From Bog-950 sp046329535 (lineage in GTDB: Bacteria; Bacteroidota; Bacteroidia; Chitinophagales; LD1): a DNA stretch of 64,000 bases. Every line of letters starts with the position of its first letter. Position 1 is the first letter of the stretch. The notes under the pieces were generated by a model, which saw nothing but the letters and a program-made list of their open reading frames with translations, did not search any database and was not told the origin of the DNA. Location of the stretch: positions 434,001 through 498,000 of the forward strand of contig JAXLUN010000003.1 in NCBI GenBank assembly GCA_046329535.1, written 5' to 3'. Shown here one piece after another: positions 7,801 through 16,260 of the stretch. The translations under genes were made by a program, and so were the position numbers.

Positions 7801-9285
7801 ATGCGAATAAAGTACACTGCGCTGCTTGTTTCAATTATAGTTTCTGTCCGATTGTTTTCTTCAACAGGAGAAATAACCGATGTATCGGCCAAATCAATTC
7901 CCATGCAGGGTATTACCGATAGTTTTGTGAAGAATAACCGGTGCCTTTACAACCCGGCCACGGCTGTAAGTATCAAGGATAATTTTGGACGCACCCTGAT
8001 TCTTCACGGATTAAATACGGCCGGAGGCGCCAAGCATAGCCCCGACCACCAGCCTTGGATAAAAGAAAAGGATATAGCGCGTGAGGATTCGGAATTTTGC
8101 TTCAATGCCGTGCGCTACCTGATTTTTTGGGGAGCTATTGAGCCTGAGAAAGACGTGTACGATGAAGCCTATCTGCAGCAGGTGAAAGAGCGGGTTGAGT
8201 GGTATACCAGCCGTCACATGTATGTGATATTGGATATGCATCAGGATATTTACGGATATGGTGTAGGAGGCAACGGAGCTCCTGTATGGGCCAGTACCCT
8301 TACACCTGTTAAAAATTTAATTTCCGACAAATGGGCCTGGTGGTTACAAAACCTGGAACCCAAAGTAAAACGTTCCTATGTTGAGTTCTTCAAGTATAAA
8401 AAGAAGAAAGAGTTGCAGCTACATTACATAGCTGCCTGGAAAAAGGTAATCGATATTTTTAAAAACAATCCCTATGTGATTGGCTATGACCTGATGAATG
8501 AGCCGCATGGCGGCAACCTGACCAAAACACTATTTGGTTTTTTTGAAAAACGATGGCTTACCCGTTTCTACAAAAGACTGATTCCGGCCATTCGTTCGGT
8601 AGATACGGAGCGGTACATCTTTTTTGAACCGCGTTCTTTCGGAGTCAACTTTGGTATGAAATCTTACTTGAAAAAAGTGGAAGATGCCAACACGGCCAAT
8701 CCTAAACTGGTTTATGCTCCGCACTGCTATCCAAGATTTGTAGATGTAGGCAAAGCCTATAACAAGAAAGCCAAAAAGGAACTATCTAAATGGTTCAGAA
8801 AAAGACGCGATGAAATAGAAATGCATCAAACACCTGCTCTACTGGGTGAGTTCGGACTTTCTCCGGGGCGTAAAGACTACGACCTGTTTTTGTATGACCT
8901 GTTTCGCAAAACCGAAGAGGCACACATGTCGTGGACATACTGGTCAGGCGACCCAGGTGGATGGGGACCACTGAATGCAGACTTGACCCCTTCTCCTATT
9001 TTAGATAAGCTGCTGCGCATTTATCCCAAAGCTACTGCCGGAATACTGAACAACTATTCGTTTAATGAAACAACGAGAGAATTTGTCATGAACTACACAC
9101 ACTTGCCTGCCATTGCGCAGCCAACAGAAATAGGCATTCCGCGGTATCTGTTTCCGAATGGTTATGATGTGATAGTAGAAGGAACTACTCAATATACCTT
9201 ACAAACAAACCCTGTGAACAACACCGTAAGCGTATTGGTTCAGGATGGCCAGGTAGATATTACCGTTACGGTAAAGCCCCGATAA
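7801..9285 (+). CDS. GH5-family glycosidase, endoglycoceramidase-like
   Basis: A 494-residue glycoside hydrolase with a hydrophobic N-terminus (probable signal peptide, residues 1-20). Seen in order: LHGLNTAGGAKHS about 68-80, YVILDMHQDIYG about 141-152, YDLMNEPHGG with acid/base Glu234, YAPHCYP about 305-311, LLGEFG with nucleophile Glu350, and SWTYWSGDPGGWG after it. The DMHQD and MNEP combination with a C-terminal beta domain (about 400-494) is the arrangement of the endoglycoceramidase-type GH5 enzymes, which release the oligosaccharide from glycosphingolipids. Endo-glucanase or another GH5 activity is the alternative. It probably shares a transcript with the upstream sugar permease; it ends 3 bases before the convergent desaturase gene. 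Confidence 0.85.
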   Translation: MRIKYTALLVSIIVSVRLFSSTGEITDVSAKSIPMQGITDSFVKNNRCLYNPATAVSIKDNFGRTLILHGLNTAGGAKHSPDHQPWIKEKDIAREDSEFCFNAVRYLIFWGAIEPEKDVYDEAYLQQVKERVEWYTSRHMYVILDMHQDIYGYGVGGNGAPVWASTLTPVKNLISDKWAWWLQNLEPKVKRSYVEFFKYKKKKELQLHYIAAWKKVIDIFKNNPYVIGYDLMNEPHGGNLTKTLFGFFEKRWLTRFYKRLIPAIRSVDTERYIFFEPRSFGVNFGMKSYLKKVEDANTANPKLVYAPHCYPRFVDVGKAYNKKAKKELSKWFRKRRDEIEMHQTPALLGEFGLSPGRKDYDLFLYDLFRKTEEAHMSWTYWSGDPGGWGPLNADLTPSPILDKLLRIYPKATAGILNNYSFNETTREFVMNYTHLPAIAQPTEIGIPRYLFPNGYDVIVEGTTQYTLQTNPVNNTVSVLVQDGQVDITVTVKPR

Positions 9286-9288
9286 TTT

Positions 9289-10326
9289 TTACTGTTTGTT
9301 TCTTCTGTTCAGCTTATACTCTCTGAACGAAACCATTTTCTGAAGTTGCGTATCCCATAAGTTTGCCTGTACGGTTTTAAGACTTTGCCAGAAGGTAATA
9401 GTAGTAGCATGTTTCTGAAACAAGGGATTTTCCTGATGACACTTTGGTAAATTATAATTAGGAATAGCCGGACTGAGATGATGGATATGGTGATAACCGA
9501 TATTACCGGTCAGCCAATGCCCAATCCATGGAAGTTTGTAATAAGTGCTGCCTTTCATAGCGGCTATCACATAATTCCAGTTCTCTTTTCCGCTTTTGTA
9601 TATGTGCTCATACTGGTGCTGAATATAGAAGAACCACAAAGCGTAGGTGCCGAAGAAAAGCAGATTAATAAACTGCACGATTAAAAAACGACCGGGGCCA
9701 ATCAGATAAGCGAGCAAAGCATATACCCCCACAAACAGTAAATTGCTGATAGTTACACTGCCTCTTACTTTTTTAAAGTAATCTGTCTTCAAAAATGCAA
9801 AGCGGTTATAAATCACCACGTAAATAAACCCGCCAATAGTAAATAAGTAAAATGGGTTACGGTAAATACGGTACCAAATTTTCTGTTTTAGGTTAAGGGC
9901 GGCATACTGCTCGGTTGAAAGACATTCAATATCACCGATATCACTGTATTCCAGCTGGGCGTTGTGGGCATGATGAAAACTGTGGTTCTTGGCCCAGTAC
10001 TGATAAGGTATAAGTGTGCAGATACTGCATACAGTTCCAATAATATCGTTGGCCGTACGGCTTTTAGTAAAAGAACTGTGACCACAGTCATGCTGAATAA
10101 TGAAGATACGACCCAGAATAAATCCATTCAGTACAGCCACAACTGCCGATAACCAGACAGATTTATCGTACAGATAAAACTGCAGAACAAGTAACGCCAC
10201 ATAAAAAGTAAAACTGTTAGCTATCTGAATAATGGCATCTTTCGTGCTGGGTATCTGATATTTCTTCAGTATTTGATTCCAGTTTTTTAAATCGGCCAGT
10301 ACCTGCTCTTTGTTGAATGAACCCAT
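9289..10326 (-). CDS. Fatty acid desaturase (membrane, three His boxes)
   Basis: A 345-residue membrane desaturase. Seen: His box 1 HDCGH (residues 79-83), box 2 HSFHHAH (115-121) and box 3 HHIHH (279-283), plus four to five hydrophobic helices placed between the boxes as the di-iron membrane desaturase family requires. The HDCGHSSF and NHSFHHAH sequences resemble bacterial acyl-lipid delta-12/omega-6 type enzymes. Known chemistry: oxygen-dependent insertion of a cis double bond into a fatty acyl chain, using a di-iron centre held by the histidines. The position of the double bond is not readable. It is a single gene converging on the GH5 gene. Confidence 0.9.
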   Translation of the reverse strand: MGSFNKEQVLADLKNWNQILKKYQIPSTKDAIIQIANSFTFYVALLVLQFYLYDKSVWLSAVVAVLNGFILGRIFIIQHDCGHSSFTKSRTANDIIGTVCSICTLIPYQYWAKNHSFHHAHNAQLEYSDIGDIECLSTEQYAALNLKQKIWYRIYRNPFYLFTIGGFIYVVIYNRFAFLKTDYFKKVRGSVTISNLLFVGVYALLAYLIGPGRFLIVQFINLLFFGTYALWFFYIQHQYEHIYKSGKENWNYVIAAMKGSTYYKLPWIGHWLTGNIGYHHIHHLSPAIPNYNLPKCHQENPLFQKHATTITFWQSLKTVQANLWDTQLQKMVSFREYKLNRRNKQ

Positions 10327-10383
10327 AATATATTTTAGAGCACAATAATAAGCATTGTTCGCAGGGGGCCGTTAAAGAAATTG

Positions 10384-11826
10384 TTACACAAAGTACTTCT
10401 TATAAAACTGCATGGCGTTTTGGTGCATTATTTTACGCACCAACTCGGTGGGGGTATAGCCGTACCACAACTCTTCCTGATACCGGTTTTCTTCGAGGTA
10501 GCTTATCAGGTCGCTTTGCAGCAGTGGAAATTTAGCTGATGATTCATAAGGATCCATGTGAGTAATGGTGCCGTCAAAGTCGGTACCTATGGCTACCACA
10601 TCCCAACCCGATTTTTCACCAATGGCTTTAACCATCTGAAAAGCATTGTCCCAAAACAGACGGGTGAATTCTTTGCGCTGTTTGCCGCTGTCGGTTATCT
10701 CTGTAATTTTTTTAATTGTATCTAAACCTCCCAGCATTCCTTTATCCATCATCAGGCCAATTAAGCCACCCGATTGATGAATGATTCTGATTTCCTCATT
10801 CGACACATTAATACTCCAGCGGTAAAAGCGATGCTTCCGCGCCTTGGCCATGATGTCGGCATCTTTGACAGAGCTGTCCATGGTGTTAAAGCCATTTACC
10901 CCCGCATGGCTGCTCACAATCGGAATCATATCGTTCGGGTTCACATAGTTGTAGTTGCTGACAAAAGCATAATATTCTTTGCGTGCAGCCAGACTCATGT
11001 GTTTGGTATCTATCAATATCCGCTTGCCGTTTTCGCGGCTTAGTAATTCACGTATTACATGCCAGCCGGCTTCGGTAATACCTTTATTTTTTCCCTTATT
11101 CTGATTCACTAATCCGTTAATCGGTCGCTTAAAACTGGTGGCATGCCCGCTCAGATGATTCCAGAAATGATGTGCCAGATTAATCATAAACGGAGGATAC
11201 TCCCAGCGCTTAATGGCCAGTATATTTTCAGTCAGTTGCTGTTTCAGTTCTTCGGCACTCAGTTCTTCAGTTTGCGGAGCACCAGTGCCTAATACGTGGG
11301 CACCTTCTATAGTAACAATACCAATCAGTGTGTTTTTCTTTTGCAGAGCCTGTTGCAGTTCGGTATAATTATTCACCAGCACGAACTCGCTTTTGCCATC
11401 GGGGCTTTTACCCTGCTGGCCAAACACATAAGCATACTCTGCTTCTAAATCGGTAAAATAATTATAGTGTTTGCGGTATTGGCGAATACATTCCGCATCG
11501 TACCCGGTTACCACTTCCTGCAAAATATCTATCCGGTTTTTGCCAATGAGCCATTGGGGTACGTTGCGCAGGTGCAGAAATCCCCGCTCGGTGGGATAGA
11601 GCGATAACTGAAACACGCGAACATTACCGGCAGTGAGCGAGTCTAAATTACTCTGCGATTCTTTCAGCACATGCTGCGATATACCGTTTACCGAATGCGC
11701 AAACCTGGAGTCTATTTTATGATGAATATTATCCCACATGTTGCTGGTGGGGGCCGGATAGCCACTGTTGAAGGCTTTCAGATTAGGATGACAATGAAGG
11801 TCGACAACAAAAATTTCTGCGCTCAT
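10384..11826 (-). CDS. Membrane dipeptidase-like metallohydrolase (peptidase M19 family)
   Basis: A 480-residue protein starting at the ATG at 11826 (a TTG at 11844 is possible). Seen: the metal-binding VVDLHCHP with His11 and His13 near the N-terminus, TIEGAHVLG about residue 172-180, DTKHMS about 266-271, IVSSHAG about 294-300, and AIGTDFDGTI near 410, which matches the family's G-[ST]-D-F-D-G block. Known: M19 enzymes (renal dipeptidase-like) are amidohydrolase-fold zinc enzymes cleaving dipeptides. This one is longer than typical M19 members because of insertions in the first half. No signal peptide is visible, so it is probably cytoplasmic. Physiological substrate unknown. Confidence 0.8.
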   Translation of the reverse strand: MSAEIFVVDLHCHPNLKAFNSGYPAPTSNMWDNIHHKIDSRFAHSVNGISQHVLKESQSNLDSLTAGNVRVFQLSLYPTERGFLHLRNVPQWLIGKNRIDILQEVVTGYDAECIRQYRKHYNYFTDLEAEYAYVFGQQGKSPDGKSEFVLVNNYTELQQALQKKNTLIGIVTIEGAHVLGTGAPQTEELSAEELKQQLTENILAIKRWEYPPFMINLAHHFWNHLSGHATSFKRPINGLVNQNKGKNKGITEAGWHVIRELLSRENGKRILIDTKHMSLAARKEYYAFVSNYNYVNPNDMIPIVSSHAGVNGFNTMDSSVKDADIMAKARKHRFYRWSINVSNEEIRIIHQSGGLIGLMMDKGMLGGLDTIKKITEITDSGKQRKEFTRLFWDNAFQMVKAIGEKSGWDVVAIGTDFDGTITHMDPYESSAKFPLLQSDLISYLEENRYQEELWYGYTPTELVRKIMHQNAMQFYKKYFV

Positions 11827-11924
11827 GGTTTTTACTTGGTTCAATAGTATGACTTGTTTGCTGCGCGGATATTGTATCCAGCTTCCTTTTTTTCCAATAA
11901 TTGTTTTAAACGTTGGGGAGGCAC

Positions 11925-12434
11925 TTACTTTTTCGAAACCATGAGTTCTCTCAACATGGGACCGAAGCGATAACCTTTTTGAAAAGCAGTGATGGCTATA
12001 GCCAGCCGGGTGGTTTTGGTCGGTTCAGTTTTGGCGCTTTCTATCCAGTTAGAAAAATACGTCTGCTCTCCTTTGGGCAAACTATTAAAATGCTGCAGTG
12101 CTTGGGGTTCATCGGCTAAGCAGGCCAGCAGGTCTTCCGATATCTTCCGTTCAGATTTATCTACTGTCAGCTGCACTGTGATGGTGGAGCCCTTGCGCGC
12201 TCCGGTATTTTTGCGCATTTCTGCATTGAGCGGTAAAATAAATTCGCCTTCACCCATCGGTACCAGAGCTACTTGTTTAATGGCCACACCAGCCAGTTTG
12301 CCTTTTACGCGGTACGACTTCTTCACTCCGGGGTTTATCTGCCCGGCAATTTCAGCAGGCACTATCAGATAGGTCCAGCCGGTCTTCTCCCCTTTCTTTT
12401 CAAACTTATCTACGTATGCTTTAAATGTAATCAT
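11925..12434 (-). CDS. DUF1905/YdeI-like protein
   Basis: A 169-residue soluble protein from the ATG at 12434 (a TTG at 12461 was rejected). The N-terminal part (about residues 1-95) has the small beta-barrel pattern of DUF1905, with GWTYLIVP, KGKLAGVAIKQVALVP and FILPLNAEMRKNTGARKGSTI. The C-terminal part (about 105-165) carries the helical YdeI/OmpD-associated motif (LPKGEQTYFSNWIESAKTEP with the following TRLAIAITAFQKG). This two-domain pairing is common in Bacteroidota. Function is unsettled; bacteriocin protection has been proposed for YdeI. It is divergent from yebC, sharing 108 bases. Confidence 0.8.
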   Translation of the reverse strand: MITFKAYVDKFEKKGEKTGWTYLIVPAEIAGQINPGVKKSYRVKGKLAGVAIKQVALVPMGEGEFILPLNAEMRKNTGARKGSTITVQLTVDKSERKISEDLLACLADEPQALQHFNSLPKGEQTYFSNWIESAKTEPTKTTRLAIAITAFQKGYRFGPMLRELMVSKK

Positions 12435-12542
12435 GCTGCTGATGCGTATTGGTATGACCAATTTACACAGGAATTTATTTTCAGCGCGCCTTTTTTATTT
12501 TCGCCCTGTTTTTTTGTAAACATCATCCACTAAATCACACTT

Positions 12543-13250
12543 ATGGGTCGCGCGTTTGAATTCCGGAAAGAAAGAAAATTTAAGAGATGGGGAGCTATGG
12601 CCAAGGCCTTTACCCGCATTGGAAAAGATATTGCTATTGCCGTAAAAGCCGCAGGCCCCGACCCCGATACCAATGCCCGCCTCCGCGCTTTAATCAACAA
12701 CGCCAAAGCGGCTAACATGCCTAAGGCTACCGTTGAGGCTGCTATTAAAAAAGCAAGCTCGAAAGATACGGCCGGTTATGAGGAGCATACCTACGAAGGT
12801 TACGGCCCGCACGGAGTAGCTATTGTGGTAGATACTGCTACCGATAATACTACCCGCACCATTGCCAACCTCCGCTCTATTTTCAATAAAAACGGAGGAG
12901 TGGTAGGCACACAGGGCTCGGTAGAATATATGTTTAAGAAGAAAGCTATGTTTAAATTCAACAAAGGCAACTGGAATGTAGAAGAACTGGAACTGGATTT
13001 AATTGATGGCGGACTGATTGAAATTACCGAAGAAGAAGGATTGGTAACCGCTTATGCCGAGTTTACTGACTTTGGCAACCTGGCCAAAGCACTGGAGGCT
13101 AAAAATATTGAGGTGATAGAGAGCGGCTACGACAAAACTCCCGACTTTTATAAAGAGCTGGACGATGCCGGTGCCGAAGAAGTGATTAAGCTGATTGAAA
13201 AGTTAGAAGAAGACGATGATGTGCAGCAGGTGTTTCATAATATGAAATAG
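12543..13250 (+). CDS. yebC: YebC/PmpR/TACO1 family protein
   Basis: A 235-residue protein of normal family length. Seen: the Bacteroidota-style N-terminus MGRAFEFRKERKFKRW in place of the MAGHSKW of other phyla, then FTRIGKDIAIAVKAAG, NMPKATVEAAIKKA about residues 58-71, YEGYGPHGVAIVVD about 81-94, NGGVVGTQGSVEYMF about 118-132, and an acidic C-terminal helix ending in EEDDDVQQVFHNMK. Known: the family was described as a DNA-binding regulator and more recently as a translation factor acting on the ribosome during stalling. A degraded copy of this gene's 3' end is present about 4.6 kb away at 17810-17866. Confidence 0.93.
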   Translation: MGRAFEFRKERKFKRWGAMAKAFTRIGKDIAIAVKAAGPDPDTNARLRALINNAKAANMPKATVEAAIKKASSKDTAGYEEHTYEGYGPHGVAIVVDTATDNTTRTIANLRSIFNKNGGVVGTQGSVEYMFKKKAMFKFNKGNWNVEELELDLIDGGLIEITEEEGLVTAYAEFTDFGNLAKALEAKNIEVIESGYDKTPDFYKELDDAGAEEVIKLIEKLEEDDDVQQVFHNMK

Positions 13251-13284
13251 ACCTTTATCTTCCTTTATTCTTTATTCATCTCCG

Positions 13285-14787
13285 TTAGCTAAGCATTTGA
13301 TGATACTTCTTCTTTTGCTTTTTGCTTTCAATAAATACGCGGAAGATATCGTGCATGGTTCGGTTGCGGCTTAATACATCGCCTTGTTTCAGCGTATTTA
13401 GTTCATGCAGGGTTTCTTCAAATACTTTTTCGGTTAGTGATTTAGACGAGGTGAGCTTACCGAAAAATGATAACACCACTCTTTCAAACTTACTTTGCTG
13501 ACCCACTTTGCGGATAAACCTTGAAATATTAGGAACAATATTTTTTACCAGCAGCAGGTTGTTCAGTTCGTAGTGGGCAATCAGTTGAAGCATCATTAAA
13601 ATAATCTGCACATCAAAACGGGCTTCATCTTCTTTTTTGCCCTGCCGGTATAGTTCAATCCAGTCCAAAGCCCGGGTGTATTCTCCCATTTCTATCAGCG
13701 CACTGCTGTAGGTAACCATGGTGCTCACCCGTATGTGATAGGGAATCTTCTTTTCAAACCGCTGAATGTTTTTCCATGATTCGTCAATCAAAGCACGTTT
13801 GGCCTTCTCATTTTTCTGCTGGTCGAAATAAATCAAACCGAAGCGTGAGTAATAAATAAACTGAGCCATTTTATCACGGTCCGTTTTGACGGGGAGCTCT
13901 TTGAGTTTTTTTAGTGCCTCATTCATTGTTTTCCAGTCTGCACTAAAGTAGGAAGCCTCCAGTAAAAGATTGAGGGCATTCATATACCCGCGCAAATCGT
14001 ATACCTTAAAATGCCGGGAATTGAAACAAACCGAAACGAGCTTTTGGGTTTCGCTCAAAAAATCTTTGCGTCTGTCGGTTACCGAAAAATGGAGTGAGCG
14101 GATGAAATGAAAGCAATAAAGCGCGCGTGAAGACAACGCTTGCCGCGGGTGGTTCAGTATTGGATTATTGAAAATGGCATTATACTGTTCCAGTTGCTTT
14201 TCATCACGCAACTGGTAAACAGCTTTATTAAGCCGGTGTTGCTGCTGATAAAGATTTTCAAACTCTACCAGGTTCTGATTTTTCAGGCCTGTTTCCCGAT
14301 GCTCTTTGATGATGAGCTCCACCGTTCGCGTTCTTCCGGCCGGCTCATAATTGTTCATCAGCAGATACAACTCGGCTGCGAGAAACTCATTCAGGTCGCT
14401 GAACATTTCAAATTCTTTGGCCAGCACTACTCCGCGCTGAATTACTTTATGCGCCTGCGTGTAAATTCCCCTATCCATCAAAACGGATAACTCCAGCTGC
14501 AGATTTTTTAACTGTGAAAGTATGTTGCTCTCTTCGTAAAAATTACGGAGTGCTTTAATGATGGTTTTATACAGATACGTTTTGGCCACACTGAACTGAC
14601 GCACAAATTTTTCTTTGGCAAACTTTTTCCTGAGTGCTGCTTCTTGATATTCTTCCTGCAAAGCAATGGCATCAAACAGCTGTATATAATTAGTCGAAGA
14701 GTCATCGCGCAGCTTGGAAGCGTAGCGTTTGAAATAGCTTCGCTCGGCCATACTCATACTGCGTATCAGTTCGTGTAATACATCCAT
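13285..14787 (-). CDS. Large helical (TPR-like) protein, paralogue of the gene at 31196
   Basis: A 500-residue protein without signal peptide or membrane helix. It is almost wholly alpha-helical by composition, with repeated A-L-Y/F-containing helices like TPR arrays (about residues 95-480). The N-terminal 90 residues (SMAERSYFKRYASK, YIQLFDAI, TIIKALRNFY) align clearly with the start of the 498-residue protein at 31196 (SGAEKRYFKVWAQR, YEQLFDLI, LVMKAMRSFY), so the two are paralogues sharing the whole architecture. I know no function for the family. Divergent from the T9SS cargo gene at 14898. Coding confidence is high; function is unknown. Confidence 0.85.
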   Translation of the reverse strand: MDVLHELIRSMSMAERSYFKRYASKLRDDSSTNYIQLFDAIALQEEYQEAALRKKFAKEKFVRQFSVAKTYLYKTIIKALRNFYEESNILSQLKNLQLELSVLMDRGIYTQAHKVIQRGVVLAKEFEMFSDLNEFLAAELYLLMNNYEPAGRTRTVELIIKEHRETGLKNQNLVEFENLYQQQHRLNKAVYQLRDEKQLEQYNAIFNNPILNHPRQALSSRALYCFHFIRSLHFSVTDRRKDFLSETQKLVSVCFNSRHFKVYDLRGYMNALNLLLEASYFSADWKTMNEALKKLKELPVKTDRDKMAQFIYYSRFGLIYFDQQKNEKAKRALIDESWKNIQRFEKKIPYHIRVSTMVTYSSALIEMGEYTRALDWIELYRQGKKEDEARFDVQIILMMLQLIAHYELNNLLLVKNIVPNISRFIRKVGQQSKFERVVLSFFGKLTSSKSLTEKVFEETLHELNTLKQGDVLSRNRTMHDIFRVFIESKKQKKKYHQMLS

Positions 14788-14897
14788 TTGGCCAATATAA
14801 AACCAAAACCTAAGAAACAGCTCTTTTTTGCTTTGACCAGAGTTTTGAGCCTCACCACATTTGCAGAATGAAAAACACCAGTATGAAAAACACCAGT

Positions 14898-16241
14898 ATG
14901 AAAAAAATGTACCTAACGTGGAGTATTCTACTTCCCCTCTTTTTGTTTACGTTAGCCATCCATGCGCAATGGAGCGAACCTGGCGCGGGCACCAGCCCTT
15001 TAAATGCTGACAATACCATATATGCCGTGCATGTAACCTCTGCAGGAATGGTGTTGGCCGGTGGGGCTTTTAGAAACGACAGCAGCCATACGTATGTAGC
15101 TGCCTGGAGCAACGGCACCTGGAAGGAATTAGGCGGAGATAACAGTTTGCAAGGCGATAACACGATTTACACCATTGCTTCAGATACGGCAGGTAACATG
15201 TATGCAGCCGGTATGATGACAGAAGGGGGGCAATACGTAATCGGGCACTTTAATGCCGGCAGTGGTTGGAGTTTACTGGGGAATGTGGGTTTCAACGGCT
15301 ACATCCGTTCACTGGTTACTGATGCTTCAGGAAACTTGTATGCAGCCGGTTCGTTCAAGAACGACTCTAACCAATACTATGTTGCCAAGTGGGATGGTAG
15401 TTCATTCAGCGAGTTAGGAACAGGAGTGAATGCCCTGAAACCGAATGGTGAGATAAAATGTTTAACCACCGACCAGGCGGGAAACGTTTACGCAGCCGGA
15501 TTTTTTACCAGTGGCGGAAAATACTATGTGGCTAAATGGAACGGCAGCAGTTGGGAGGAAGCCGGAACGTTAAATGCCGATAACTACATCAACGATATTG
15601 TTACAGATGCTAACGGTCATTTGTTTGCTGCCGGTGGGTTTACTGCACCCAACAACATTAGTTATATAGCTAAGTGGAATGGCAGCACATGGAATGCTCC
15701 CGGTAACCTTAGTACGAACAACTACATTTTTGATTTAGCGGCTGATGCTTCAGGTAATGTGTACGCTGCGGGTTCATTTACTAATAACAGCAACAAACCT
15801 TATGTGGCAAAATGGGATGGCAATACATGGAATGAAGTAGGAGCACCCACCGGCTTAAACCCCAACGATGATATTTTATCGGTGGCCATTGCGCCTTCGG
15901 GTAATGTGTATGGTGCGGGCTATTTTACAAATGCGGGCAACTACAACTATGTGGCTGAGTTTACCCCAACAGTAAGCAACATTAGTCAGGCAAATTCAGA
16001 TTTTAAGGTTTCCGTTTATCCTAATCCTTTTGCGAATCAACTCACCTTACAAGCACTACAATTGCCGGCTACCGATATGCAGGTATATGATGTAGCCGGA
16101 AGAAAAATTTATGAAGGAAAAACAACTTCCTGCAACTATACACTTATCACTACCGATTGGAATTTGGGAGTTTACTGGTTAAAAATTTCCTCACCCGACA
16201 ATTCATCTTCTCAAACTATTCGCCTTATCAAATCAAACTAA
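14898..16241 (+). CDS. Secreted repeat protein with T9SS type A sorting domain
   Basis: A 447-residue protein from the third of three in-frame ATGs (14868, 14883, 14898) that arise from a 15-base triplication; the third gives a standard signal peptide (MKKMYLTWSILL..., cleavage near AIHA). The body (about 25-355) is made of roughly seven repeats of about 45 residues with the core GNVYAAGSF...YVAKWNGSSW, resembling a beta-propeller built of blades. The last about 80 residues form a type IX secretion sorting domain (VSVYPNPF ... YDVAGRKIYEG ... GVYWLKI). Inferred: exported and attached to the cell surface by T9SS. The next cargo gene follows after 19 bases. Binding partner or activity unknown. 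Confidence 0.85.
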   Translation: MKKMYLTWSILLPLFLFTLAIHAQWSEPGAGTSPLNADNTIYAVHVTSAGMVLAGGAFRNDSSHTYVAAWSNGTWKELGGDNSLQGDNTIYTIASDTAGNMYAAGMMTEGGQYVIGHFNAGSGWSLLGNVGFNGYIRSLVTDASGNLYAAGSFKNDSNQYYVAKWDGSSFSELGTGVNALKPNGEIKCLTTDQAGNVYAAGFFTSGGKYYVAKWNGSSWEEAGTLNADNYINDIVTDANGHLFAAGGFTAPNNISYIAKWNGSTWNAPGNLSTNNYIFDLAADASGNVYAAGSFTNNSNKPYVAKWDGNTWNEVGAPTGLNPNDDILSVAIAPSGNVYGAGYFTNAGNYNYVAEFTPTVSNISQANSDFKVSVYPNPFANQLTLQALQLPATDMQVYDVAGRKIYEGKTTSCNYTLITTDWNLGVYWLKISSPDNSSSQTIRLIKSN

Positions 16242-16260
16242 TCACTCAAAAATAACTTGT

